Shown here: piece by piece, positions 11,641 through 23,714 of the stretch
Layout: each line of letters starts with the position of its first letter
Position numbering within the stretch: the stretch's first letter is position 1
Position numbers and translations under genes: made by a program
Assembly: GCA_034509925.1 (NCBI GenBank)
Contig: CM067531.1
Span: 6,467,319 to 6,531,318, forward strand
Direction of reading: 5' to 3'
DNA length: 64,000 nt
DNA from: Hirudinaria manillensis
Taxonomy: Eukaryota; Annelida; Clitellata; Hirudinida; Hirudinidae
Notes under the pieces: generated by a model
What the model saw: the letters and a program-made list of their open reading frames with translations, nothing else
Database searches by the model: none
Told to the model about the DNA's origin: nothing

Positions 11641-14600
11641 CTACAACTCAGTTTTCATCCTCTTATCTTCCATTATTTCGAGAAATTTATTATAATGCCT
11701 TTCAATATTCAACCAGTCCTGAAAACAAAAGAGATTTTATAAACTATCTTCAATGTCAAGTTTGGCTTGAACAAACCATTTTCGTTAACTTTTTTACATT
11801 CTTTTCCGTTGCCATACCATCCTTGTCTAAATCAATTATTTCGAATATCTACAAAGCATTAATACATTTCATGTAGATGATTGAGAATTTACAAATTAAT
11901 ATGTTGCTACTGAAGTAAAATTCCCTGAAGGCTTCTATTTTCGGTAAATTTTCAGATATTTGCCTTCTATCTTATCTTGAATGGATGAGATGGTATATAG
12001 GTCATGCATACAAATTACACCCTCCTTACCTTTGGAGAACTGAGCACACAATCATTACAAAACAAAAATTATTAGATTAATAGCTCCTTATTCACAGGAT
12101 TGCAACAGCTGCAGTTCAACTTGACAATATTTGTGATAGATTGCCGGAGATATTCATGGTCTTTTTTGGTCACAGATTCTTAACCAGTGTGTTGTTAAAA
12201 ATTTATGTGAGGGATTTTTAGAAAAAGAAAACCCATAGTTTGACTGCAAAATGATGATTTTGTGAAACATAGATACTATATGTCAGGTAAAGAAAAATCA
12301 ATACCTTAATTACGGGCTAAGGTTTACAAAGAAGAAATCATTGATAAGCAAAGACAAAGAACTAGTTCTGTTTCATAGTTCATATTTAACATAAGAAATG
12401 GATCAGGTTGGTTGGCAAAACCTTATCATCCTGCTTATTTTGAGTTTTAGAAGTCATGGTGCCCTTAGGCATCCTGATTTCAGGAGAATGCTGAAAAGCC
12501 AGAAAGCAATGACAAATCCAGGTATTCTGGCACCAACTGGACTATTCTGGAGGTTGCAGAGGTAAAACCAAAGTGCAAACTAGAAAAGGTTCCTTTGACA
12601 GGGGGGGGGGATGTCACAAAATCAGGATTCACACAAATTACTTATCTACCAAATAGTCAAAAAAAATTTATTTTAAATTTAAATTAAAGCCACAAATGGC
12701 AGCGCATGATTTGTTGCTAAATTTTAAAGTAGAGTTCAGGTTTGTTCCTTTCTAGAAAACATCATTCTTTATGTTGATAGACATGAGATTAATTTTATTT
12801 TCAAACATAATCAAAAGCTTATAAGCCACAAGTGTAGAAGTTATACATAATTTTTGTAATCTTATCTCTTTTAAAAAATCTGTGTCGGTTCAATGTTTTC
12901 TATATGTTCTTTAATAATATTGTATTAGTTATTAATTAGTATTGTTAGATTATTTCCATTACATTGGAGCTTTTAAGACTAACCCTTATGTTAATGCTTG
13001 TTAGTTTGGAATAACTGAACAAACTTGAACTTAAAAAAATACATATTTATATTACATTGTATTTCTTACAATCCATAATGGCTTTATACAAAAGCACAAG
13101 GAAATTTCAGTAAATGAAGTCTACAAACTTGATCAAGGGAGTTAAGAGCAGTCTGAGGCATGGAGATGAAGTCTTTTTCATCCTAATCAGCAATTCATTT
13201 CCAGATAAACAGAGTGTAGATATTTAGATCTTCAAAAACATAACTTTATACTCACAACAAAGATGTTGTAAAATTCTGTGCTTGAGATACCTTTTGATAA
13301 AGAACTCATGAGTTCAGCTCTTTAAAAATATAAACAATAAATGAAAAGGAATGTGAAACAAAAATAAAACAAATGTTTGCACACTTAAGCTCTTTGAAAT
13401 AAGATGACATTCCATGGAATGTGAGCTGATCCAGCGAGATCGGATGATCTCTACTTGGTCTGCATGCATCCAAATTGACTTCATCATTTAAATGATGATC
13501 CCACCATACATTAATTGCAATGTTACTATTAAATGACACAACCTGATGAATCCTAAAATGAAGTTTCACTATTTTACAAATGGTTAATATTTCTATTAAC
13601 TTTCAAGACATCCATAACATAAATTTGTAAATATGATCCATGCAAAAAATAGATTTAATCCATATTTAAACAAAAGTATATTTTGTGAGAATTATAAATA
13701 ATAAGATCCAAATTGTAACCATTGGAAGGGTATGAAAAGACAGTCACCAGGCATGATGTTTGTCACATAATAGGATATATTGTACAAACCAAAATGCTTT
13801 GTATAATCAACTCTGCAATAATATCCGATGATTTAATTCCAGAATCACATTTCAGTGTATTGAAAATAAATAACAAACTTTTTCACATCAATATCTGAAT
13901 AGCCCTCATCAGGATGTTCCATCACTACCTGTGATGACATTGCTTCTGAAAGTATTGGAAATAACAAATTATGCTATTGTGATACCTGCTTACTGTACTT
14001 CTCTGGATCAACTAGAACAACTTTCTTTGTGCCCCTTAAGGAACAGATGATGTTATCCACAGAGTCTGTATGAACCACAGAAGCAGTATCACCACTGCTC
14101 ATCCACATAATCTGAAGTGTCATTAAAAATGACAGTAATTTATATTAAGCTTTATTTCTGATCAGACACATGGGAAATAGGGATGGAAAATATCACAATA
14201 TTTTTTATATATATCCAATATTTATTTTTAGTAAGAAAACATAACGAACATTGTTTTCTTTTAAACCATTTATGGTTTAGATTAGTATATCCATTGTTAT
14301 TTTTTATTCCTTGATAGGATAAAATGAAAATATGCATAATGCATGTTTGTTTGATGTTTTTGTTAATTAAATTGTATGTGAAATTTGTCATTATCACTGT
14401 AATATTATTATTATTATTATTGTTTTGTTATCACCACTTTGATGTTCCACTTCTTTCGATATGTTATTTAAGAATTAGCTGAGAAATTGCTTCAAATTAC
14501 TTAAAATTTATTGTTATAGGTAATTTAAGTTTTGGGAAAGATCAGCTGAATAAATAAATATATTTATTACTGAACAAATTTCAATAAGACACCTAAAAGA

Positions 14601-15478
14601 TTTAAACTTTAATAGCAAACATAAAATGGATGACTAATAAAATGACTTATATAAATAAAACAATGTGTTCCAATCTTCAATATTTTTTATTTTCCTGAGG
14701 TTGTTGTGTGATTTGCTGAGAATCAATTGACATTTTTTACTCTTTCCAATATCAAAACATTAAAATAACTTCAATTTTTAAATAAATTTTGAAAATATCA
14801 GAAATTTTTTTTAGATTTATGTTGAATATATATTGCGTGATATCTTTACCAAACCCCATGGAAAGCAATGGTTTCACAACATGCAAAATTTTGTTTATAA
14901 ATAAATGAACTAATCTCCTCAAATACTCAAATCAAATTACATTAGCAAGCAACATGTCTTCACAGATTTCTGAACATTGTAGAGAGAATGGGAGAAAAAC
15001 ATCAGAACTGCAAAAAAAATGAATTCAAGAATGTCTTGCAATGTCAATGTCAAGTTTTACCAGACCTAATTGGAGCTGGAACACTTGTGACCAAATAATT
15101 GTTTGAAGTGTTATAATTCCTTAAAAATTCACCAAAACTCATACTTTGTATGGGTCTTCGTCTATCCTCTACTTTGCTATTCTCAACTGAGACAATCACA
15201 TCACTTAAGGAATTTAGTGACATAAAATAAGAATCCGACCATAGCCAAAATGCAGGAGAATTTATCACTGCCTTTATCATTTTTAAAGGTTTCTTGTGAG
15301 CCACGTGATTCTGAAAAAAATCTCTTGGAGTGGGATATCCGTACACCTCGTTGATGTTCTCGAAAGGCCCAGTTAGCCCAAACGGTTTTAAGTGACCTGG
15401 GTGATACTCTATATTCCCACCAACTTGCATACAAGAAACACATATCAACGTAATCAACACTCCTCTGTACATTACCAT
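11641..15478 (-). CDS. JmjC/cupin-8 domain protein with EF-hand and signal peptide
   Basis: Predicted Fe(II)/2-oxoglutarate oxygenase. Exon 1 (15478 to about 15066) begins with a hydrophobic leader (VLITLICVSC) suggesting secretory entry, then a region typical of the HSPBAP1/JMJD-type cupin fold (GHLKPFGLTGPFENINEVYG, KAVINSPAFWLWSDSYF). Exon 2 (15007-14941) gives DVFLPFSLQC. Exon 3 (14111 to about 13990) has IMWMSSGDTASVVHTDSVDN with the HxD iron ligands. Later exons near 13.95-13.87, 13.83-13.73 and 13.58-13.43 kb give MPGDCLFIP and IHQVVSFNSNIAINVWWDHH with the third iron-binding His. Near 11.86 kb an EF-hand loop appears (DLDKDGMATEKN), and the last exon ends at the TAG at 11641. Exons between 12 and 13.4 kb are not all resolved. 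Alternative in-frame ATGs lie at 15535 and 15517; I prefer 15478 because it starts the signal peptide. Substrate unknown. Confidence 0.78.
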
Positions 15479-15557
15479 TTTTAAGTATATGCGAGGTGAA
15501 AATATAAACGAAACCATACCGCCACGATGCAACACGATGAGAAAATAGATATAAACA

Positions 15558-17270
15558 ACGACGGTGAAGTTGGCAAACTTTCGGCAAACCTTTTGAACGC
15601 CAATATCTCCGGAACGGAAAGAGCTAGAACCAAAATTCTTTTTTTAACTGATAGATAATGTTCACAGAAATTATGTGGACATAATAAAAAAATTTTATCT
15701 TTAACGGGAAATTTAGTACAAGTGGCCGATGCTCAAAGCCGATTTCCAGGAAAACGGAGCTTTGTGCGAAAAATCGACAAACGAATTCAGAATCTGCATT
15801 GAATTATCTTTCTAAAAAAATACGTTTCGACATTTCGCCATCGGTCAGAGTACCTCAAAATTAATTCTGAAAGCTCCCTAAAATTTGTTTACATTGCGAA
15901 CCGAAGACAACGAATGCGCTAAATTTAACAAATATTTCCAATTTTAACAAAAGATATATAGCAGAAATAGTTCATATCGCTACAATATGACATAATTTGG
16001 TTAGAAAATTTTTTAAATTATCGTTAAGCATCTTTTGCTTGAGCAGGCTGATGTCGTGCAAGTCACCAAAGTCACAAAATGAGGCAGCGCAATCAAATCC
16101 GACTTTGTGCGAAAAATTCATCAATACATTTTAAAAGAACGCAGAAAGACCTTTCAGAAAATATACGATACAATTATGTGCCATCGGTTTAAGACGCTCT
16201 ATGACCTTATTATAAACGTTTCCCAGCAACCCACATGAGGTCATTCCATCGTTAGGCAAGCTGTCCTCTTCTCACTATGATTTGTGCCAAAAATCTTTTT
16301 ATGCATTCTTATAGCACGTTAAAATATCTTCCAGAAAATGTAAAATACAACGCTGGCGCTCCGGTATAAGACGCTCTATAACCTTATTATAAATGCACCA
16401 TAAATTCTAAGATCTTTTCTTTTCATCGTTTGGCGCTCTTCTCACTCGTCACACTGGTTTGTGCGAAAAATTGACTCTACTATTTCGATAGCATTTTCAA
16501 AGACCTTTCAAAAAATCTACAACACAACTATAGCGGACCGGTACAAGGCGCTCTACAATTTTTTTTAATATTGCTCCTTAACTGCTCACACCTTTTCTTT
16601 CCATCGTTTGACGCGCTTTCCTCACGTCACTCTGATTTGTGCCAAAATTCTATTTACACATTTCAATAGCTACTTCAATGGGCTTTCAGAAAATCTACAA
16701 ACAAGTAACAGCACCCCTGTGTAACACTTTCTGTAACCTTATTATACGAGCCTCTCACATCTCTCTATCTTCGCTTTCAATCGTTCGTCGTGCTGTTCTC
16801 TCGCTACTCTGTTTTGTGCGAAAATTTGAGTCTAATATTTCAATAGAGCTTTCAAAGACCTTTCAAAAAATCTACAACACAACTATAGCGGACCGGTATA
16901 ATGCTCTCTGTAATCGTTTTAAAACTGTCTCCAGCTGCTCACATCTTCTTTTTTCATCGTTTGAAGCGCTTTCTTCATGGCGCTCTGATATGTGCCATAT
17001 TTTGATTCCAATATTTCAATAGAACATTCAAAGACCTTTCAAAAAATGTAAAACACAATGCTAGCGCCCCTGTGCAAGGCGCTCTATAACCTTATTATAA
17101 ATGCACCATAAATTCTAAGATCTTTTCTTTTCATCGTTTGGCGCCCTTCTCACTTGTCACACTGGTTTGTGCGAAAAATTGACTCTACTATTTCGATAGC
17201 ATTTTCAAAGACCTTTCAAAAAATCTACAACACATCTATAGCGGACCGGTACAAGGCGCTCTGTAATCTT
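15558..17270 (+). repeat. Left arm of giant foldback inverted repeat
   Basis: This 1.7-kb arm is the near-perfect reverse complement of 19388-21100. It starts with ACGACGGTGAAGTTGGC, only about 80 nt upstream of the JmjC start codon. The first ~0.5 kb is single-copy. The rest is a run of diverged ~178-bp satellite monomers marked by TTTGTGCGAAAAATTG and CAAAGACCTTTCAAAAAATC. The 127-codon frame at 16639-17022 has a near-twin in the other arm, which reflects the repeat and not a gene. Confidence 0.92.
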
Positions 17271-17560
17271 TTTAAAACTGTCTCCAACTGCTCAAATCTT
17301 CTCTTTCCATCGATTTGCGCGCTTTCCTCACTTCCTATAATTTGTGCTAACATTTTATTTACACATTTCAATAGTTGCTTTAATGGGCTTTCAGCAAATC
17401 TACAAAAAAATTACAGCACCTCTGTGTAAGATTGTCTATAACATTATTATACGAGCCTCTCAGAACTCTTCGCTTTCAATCTTTCGTCGCTCTGTTCTCT
17501 CGCTACTCGGCTTTGTGCGACAATTTGATTCTAATATTTCAATAGAGTTTTCAAAGACCT
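16090..17560 (+). repeat. ~178-bp satellite array with alternating monomer types
   Basis: The phrase TTTGTGC recurs at about 16271, 16451, 16631, 16812, 16990, 17166, 17342 and 17513, a spacing of 171-182 nt. Many units carry GCGGACCGGTACAAGGCGCT and a CATCG-TTTG box. Units with TTTGTGCC and TTTGTGCG alternate, suggesting a dimeric higher-order unit. The last two units extend past the inverted-repeat arm into the spacer. Confidence 0.85.
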
Positions 17561-18136
17561 TTCAGACCTATATTATGGTATATATAAGGTATTGTATAGG
17601 CAATTCGCCTACATAAAGCTTTCACATATAAAAGCTTGCCTAAATTCTACTGCCAAATGTCGAAAGGTCTAAAACTACCACCGATCTCCACACTTTATCT
17701 ATCTAATTTGTCTGAGAAAAAGAAATGCTTTGTTATAGAGGACATATCTTTTGTTCGTTGTCATTAATTGGGTATCATTTATATGATTCGGATAAGTAAA
17801 GATTAATAGATGAATTAAGAATTTTGCCATCAAAAATACTAACATTAAAATAATTTTCATGCTTTGCTTGGTGAAATCCAGACTTAAGCAATTGCTTTGT
17901 TTTACTTAGCTGATAATTGACGTTTAAATGTTCAGATATATGAAACTTGCATAAAGCTAGCCGGGCGAAAATTACCATTGTTAAAAAGCCTAGATATTAC
18001 GCAGCCGGGCAATAATCGAAGCAACAACTCAAAATCTAAAACTCAACTATATTTAACAATTTACGTCTCATTCGATTCACAATAACCTAAACTTTAACAA
18101 AAAATTAACTGTCACTCATATTAAACTTTAATCAAT

Positions 18137-19387
18137 ACCTCAAATACCACGAACATTAAGAGTTTACATCTTTAAACCCTTTGAAATGCATTAATAACGG
18201 AGTTATCAAACAAACTTTAAATTACAGCAACAATAACTTTGAAATTCATTTATGTCATAGATTTCGGCCTAACTAAGCTTTTGATACATTTCCAGTAAAT
18301 GTAGCAGGCATTAAGTAAGAGTTTTTGAAGAAAAATAATATCGAGTTATTTGAATTTCAATGAAGGGACGCGATCCATTTTAAGTCTCAAATTAATATAT
18401 TGAGACGGTTTTCTGGGCCCATTTTTAGATATGTTGTGTATTAATCATATATCTCTCCAATACCAAACTTTCGGCTCCCAATTTGTTGTGGTTTTAAAGT
18501 AAATTGGAAATAACAAATCATCGCAACTTTTGAGAATCGAGTTCGGCGATCAAGTCCATTGACTCGGATTTGCGCCCTATAGGCTCTTTTTCTCAATTAC
18601 TCAATTATAAAAAAATTAAATTCAAAATAATTTTGGCAATAGGTTAATAATAAGAAATATGAATGACAAAGCCGAAGTTGGGACTTCTAAAGTGAATAGT
18701 TTTTCTTATAATCTCGTAAATATAAAATGGACGCGAAACTCTAAAAATTCAAAAACCTAAAGTTTGATAAAATGTATGATAAACTATCTTCAAAAAGTTC
18801 ATTTTGCTATCAATAGCAAACTTTTGTGGTAAAAATGAGCAATTTTGCATATGTTCTTTATAGACGACCCCTGACATGTTTTGAAAACAATTCGTCGGGA
18901 ACCGGCCTGATAAATTTAAAATATGAAGTTTATTCAAAACTAATATTATATAACTCAAAATAAAGATTTAATTGTCAGTAATGTTTTTCTAAAATTAATT
19001 TTACTTGAAATTTATTATTAACGAAATTAGGAAACATAAACCTTTATTTTCATTCTCATAATTTTGAAATGTAGGTATGTCATTCATCTTAGTACAAATA
19101 AGCTTTTGAAATACTTTTCAAAGTACTTAACAAACATTAAATGGGAGTTTTTGGCCGAAAAGTCTAAAATAATAGCGAGTTTTCTGAATTAAATTAAGCG
19201 ACGCGATTCGTTTTAAGTCTCGAATTAATGTATTAAGACGGTTTTCTGACCCCATTTTCAGACATGTTGTGTATTAATAATGTATCTCTTCATTACCAAA
19301 TTTTCGGCTCCAAATATGCTGTGGTTTTAGAGTAAATTGGAAATAACAGATCATCGCAACTTTTGAGAATCGAGTTCGGCGATCATG
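18137..19387 (-). repeat. Dispersed repeat B, inverted copy in foldback spacer
   Basis: This matches, in reverse, 41.83-43.09 kb and relates to 29.58-31.0 kb. It contains the hallmark block GATTCTCAAAAGTTGCGATG (seen here reversed) and the paired ~0.83-kb subunits of that family. It abuts the right foldback arm exactly at about 19387. The rest of the spacer (17.57-18.13 kb) is AT-rich with no gene. Confidence 0.85.
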
Positions 19388-21100
19388 TCGAGATTACAGA
19401 GCGCCTTGTACCGGTCCGCTATAGTTGTGTTGTAGATTTTTTGAAAGGTCTTTGAAAATGCTATCGAAATAGTAGAGTCAATTTTTCGCACAAACCAGTG
19501 TGACAAGTGAGAAGAGCGCCAAACGATGAAAAGAAAAGATCTTAGAATTTATGGTGCATTTATAATAAGGTTATAGAGCGCCTTGCACAGGGGCGCTAGC
19601 ATTGTGTTTAACATTTTTTGAAAGGTCTTTGAATGTTCTATTGAAATATTGGAATCAAAATATGGCACATATCAGAGCGCCATGAAGAAAGCGCTTCAAA
19701 CGATGAAAAAAGATGTGAGCAGCTGGAGACAGTTTTAAAACGATTACAGAGCGCATTGTACCGGTCCGCTATAGTTGTGTTGTAGATTTTTTGAAAGGTC
19801 TTTGAAAGCTCTATTGAAATATTAGACTCAAATTTTCGCACAAAACAGAGTAGCGAGAGAACAGCACGACGAACGATTGAAAGCGAAGATAGAGAGATGT
19901 GAGAGGCTCGTATAATAAGGTTACAGAAAGTGTTACACAGGGGTGCTGTTACTTGTTTGTAGATTTTCTGAAAGCCCATTGAAGTAGCTATTGAAATGTG
20001 TAAATAGAATTTTGGCACAAATCAGAGTGACGTGAGGAAAGCGCGTCAAACGATGGAAAGAAAAGGTGTGAGCAGTTAAGGAGCAATATTAAAAAAAATT
20101 GTAGAGCGCCTTGTACCGGTCCGCTATAGTTGTGTTGTAGATTTTTTGAAGGGTCTTTGAAAATGCTATCGAAATAGTAGAGTCAATTTTTCGCACAAAC
20201 CAGTGTGACGAGTGAGAAGAGCGCCAAACGATGAAAAGAAAAGATCTTAGAATTTATGGTGCATTTATAATAAGGTTATAGAGCGTCTTATACCGGAGCG
20301 CCAGCGTTGTATTTTACATTTTCTGGAAGATATTTTAACGTGCTATAAGAATGCATAAAAAGATTTTTGGCACAAATCATAGTGAGAAGAGGACAGCTTG
20401 CCTAACGATGGAATGACCTCATGTGGGTTGCTGGGAAACGTTTATAATAAGGTCATAGAGCGTCTTAAACCGATGGCACATAATTGTATCGTATATTTTC
20501 TGAAAGGTCTTTCTGCGTTCTTTTAAAATGTATTGATGAATTTTTCGCACAAAGTCGGATTTGATTGCGCTGCCTCATTTTGTGACTTTGGTGACTTGCA
20601 CAACATCAGCCTGCTCAAGCAAAAGATGCTTAACGATAATTTAAAAAATTTTTCTAACCAAATTATGTCATATTGTAGCGATATGAACTATTTCTGCTAT
20701 ATATCTTTTGTTAAAATTGGAAATATTTGTTAAATTTAGCGCATTCGTTGTCTTCGGTTCGCAATGTAAACAAATTTTAGGGAGCTTTCAGAATTAATTT
20801 TGAGGTACTCTGACCGATGGCGAAATGTCGAAACGTATTTTTTTAGAAAGATAATTCAATGCAGATTCTGAATTCGTTTGTCGATTTTTCGCACAAAGCT
20901 CCGTTTTCCTGGAAATCGGCTTTGAGCATCGGCCACTTGTACTAAATTTCCCGTTAAAGATAAAATTTTTTTATTATGTCCACATAATTTCTGTGAACAT
21001 TATCTATCAGTTAAAAAAAGAATTTTGGTTCTAGCTCTTTCCGTTCCGGAGATATTGGCGTTCAAAAGGTTTGCCGAAAGTTTGCCAACTTCACCGTCGT
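19388..21100 (-). repeat. Right arm of giant foldback inverted repeat
   Basis: Reverse-complement partner of 15558-17270, nearly the same length and nearly identical (for example the 126-codon minus-strand frame at 19638-20018 differs from its partner by one codon). The outer end CCAACTTCACCGTCGT mirrors the left start. No convincing target duplication flanks the pair (ATATAAACA against GAAGTAAAA). Confidence 0.92.
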
Positions 21101-21294
21101 GAAGTAAAAGAATTTCCGGAAAATCTAACTTCGTTTCAAGTAGCATATTTTTGGAAGCCCTTCCAAACGAGGTAAATATGCAAGAACATGATCATGATAG
21201 AATTACTGGCATAGGGGAAGATTTGAACTTCAAGAAAGCAGTGAATGAGGCAGACTACAAACGAACATTAGGTTCGGACAAAATTGTATTGACC

Positions 21295-21303
21295 CATCCA
21301 GAC
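21295..21303. repeat. Left 9-bp target-site duplication CATCCAGAC
   Basis: It lies immediately before the left terminal inverted repeat and is identical to 31743-31751 directly after the right terminus. Nine base pairs is the standard duplication of Mutator-type transposases. Confidence 0.92.
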
Positions 21304-21344
21304 ACCAGCGTGATAGGAGCCTGACAACAAAAGTGCGTGAGCCC

Positions 21345-23310
21345 TAACTCAGGAAACCGATCAAAATGCAGCAGTTCCACTGAACCAAATTTAAAAATTA
21401 ATACATCAAACGAATCATGAAACTATCCTCTACAATTTTCGTCCTTTACATTTTCTTGCAAATCCACCTATTTTGTTCACTATGTCAAAAACGACATGGA
21501 CCCTTCCGCTTCATGTTGAGTCAACTTCGAACTCGAAAAGCATCAGTTCCACCGAATCAAATTTAAAAAATTAATATATCATACGAATCGTGAAGCTATC
21601 CTCTACAATTTTCGTCCTTTACATTTTCTTGCAAATCCACCTATTTTGTTCACGATGCCAAATACGACATGGAGTCGGAAGAAATGACCTAGTTACAAGT
21701 TGAGGAAAAATCGCTAGCCGGCGATTATTCTAACTCGAAAAGCATCAGTTCCACCGAATCAAATTTAAAAAATTAATATATCATACGAATCGTGAAGCTA
21801 TCCTCTACAATTTTCGTCCTTTACATTTTCTTTCAAATCCACCTATTTTGTTCACTATGTCAAAAACGACATGGACCCTTCCGCTTCATGTTGAGTCAAC
21901 TTCGAACTCGAAAAGCATCAGTTCCACCGAATCAAATTTAAAAAATTAATATATCATACGAATCGTGAAGCTATCCTCTACAATTTTCGTCCTTTACATT
22001 TTCTTGCAAATCCACCTATTTTGTTCACGATGCCAAATACGACATGGAGTCGGAAGAAATGACCTAGTTACAAGTTGAGGAAAAATCGCTAGCCGGCGAT
22101 TATTCTAACTCGAAAAGCATCAGTTCCACCGAATCAAATTTAAAAAATTAATATATCATACGAATCGTGAAGCTATCCTCTACAATTTTCGTCCTTTACA
22201 TTTTCTTGCAAATCCACCTATTTTGTTCACTATGTCAAAAACGACATGGACCCTTCCGCTTCATGTTGAGTCAACTTCGAACTCGAAAAGCATCAGTTCC
22301 ACCGAATCAAATTTAAAAAATTAATATATCATACGAATCGTGAAGCTATCCTCTACAATTTTCGTCCTTTACATTTTCTTGCAAATCCACCTATTTTGTT
22401 CACTATGTCAAAAACGACATGGACCCTTCCGCTTCATGTTGAGTCAACTTCGAACTCGAAAAGCATCAGTTCCACCGAATCAAATTTAAAAAATTAATAT
22501 ATCATACGAATCGTGAAGCTATCCTCTACAATTTTCGTCCTTTACATTTTCTTGCAAATCCACCTATTTTGTTCACGATGCCAAATACGACATGGAGTCG
22601 GAAGAAATGACCTAGTTACAAGTTGAGGAAAAATCGCTAGCCGGCGATTATTCTAACTCGAAAAGCATCAGTTCCACCGAATCAAATTTAAAAAATTAAT
22701 ATATCATACGAATCGTGAAGCTATCCTCTACAATTTTCGTCCTTTACATTTTCTTGCAAATCCACCTATTTTGTTCACGATGCCAAATACGACATGGAGT
22801 CGGAAGAAATGACCTAGTTACAAGTTGAGGAAAAATCGCTAGCCGGCGATTATTCTAACTCGAAAAGCATCAGTTCCACCGAATCAAATTTAAAAAATTA
22901 ATATATCATACGAATCGTGAAGCTATCCTCTACAATTTTCGTCCTTTACATTTTCTTGCAAATCCACCTATTTTGTTCACGATGCCAAATACGACATGGA
23001 GTCGGAAGAAATGACCTAGTTACAAGTTGAGGAAAAATCGCTAGCCGGCGATTATTCTAACTCGAAAAGCATCAGTTCCACCGAATCAAATTTAAAAAAT
23101 TAATATATCATACGAATCGTGAAGCTATCCTCTACAATTTTCGTCCTTTACATTTTCTTGCAAATCCACCTATTTTGTTCACGATGCCAAAAACGACATG
23201 GACCCTGCTGCGATTATTCTAACTCGAAACGCAGTTCAAATTCAAAAATGAATACATCAAAAGATCAGGAAATTATCCTATATAATTTGAATTTTTTAAA
23301 TTAACTCCAT
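21345..23310 (+). repeat. Two-length (173/202 bp) satellite array in transposon left end
   Basis: The marker GAAGCTATCCTCTACAATTT starts units at 21419 (as GAAACTATCC), 21592, 21794, 21967, 22169, 22342, 22515, 22717, 22919 and 23121. Spacings are exactly 173 or 202. Long units carry CACGATGCCAAATACGACAT plus an extra segment with GAAAAATCGCTAGCCGGCG. Short units carry CACTATGTCAAAAACGACAT. Order from 21419: S L S L S S L L L, then a final partial unit. Units are near-identical, implying recent homogenisation. The frame at 23119-23304 is satellite read-through. Confidence 0.95.
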
Positions 23311-23714
23311 TTATTCATTTTATTTTACCCAAAATGTTTCTCAGTTGCATGCTCCCGCTTTTAACTGTCATTGTTCAAATAAATTTCAGATCTTGATGTC
23401 GCGCCTATATAAGTTGCTATTGCCGCAGAAACTTTCCCCTTGTTCTGCTTGGATTTGGTTTGACGGTTTTTCTGAGATACAGAGCTGCTTCTAATTTCTT
23501 GAGTGATTGACGATAGTATAACATAACTCGACGGTTTTCTGTGATATAGAGCTGCTTCTAATTTTTGACGTTTTTTTCCGTGATACAGAGGTGCTTATAA
23601 TTTTTCCAGTGATTGACGATAGTATAACATAACTTGTCGGTTTTTTTGTGATATAGAGGTGCTTCTAATTATTGACGTTTTTTCCATGATATAGAGGTGC
23701 TTCTAATTCAAATA

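Noticed and set aside
16639..17022. 127-codon frame in the foldback arm and its twin at 19638-20018, which looks like a conserved protein pair
   Set aside because: The similarity comes from the inverted repeat, and the frame spans satellite monomers whose period is not a multiple of a protein repeat. Neighbouring monomers encode unrelated phases.
15558..21100. Target-site duplication for the foldback (ATATAAACA versus GAAGTAAAA)
   Set aside because: Only partial agreement, which is not enough to claim a duplication.
23119..23304. 61-codon frame with a hydrophobic start and cysteines, resembling a small secreted peptide
   Set aside because: It is the last satellite unit read through into flanking DNA. 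The same start occurs in other units and breaks at different points.
21345..23310. CRISPR-like array of regular repeats
   Set aside because: Units are near-identical over their full length with no unique spacers, and the genome is eukaryotic with introns.
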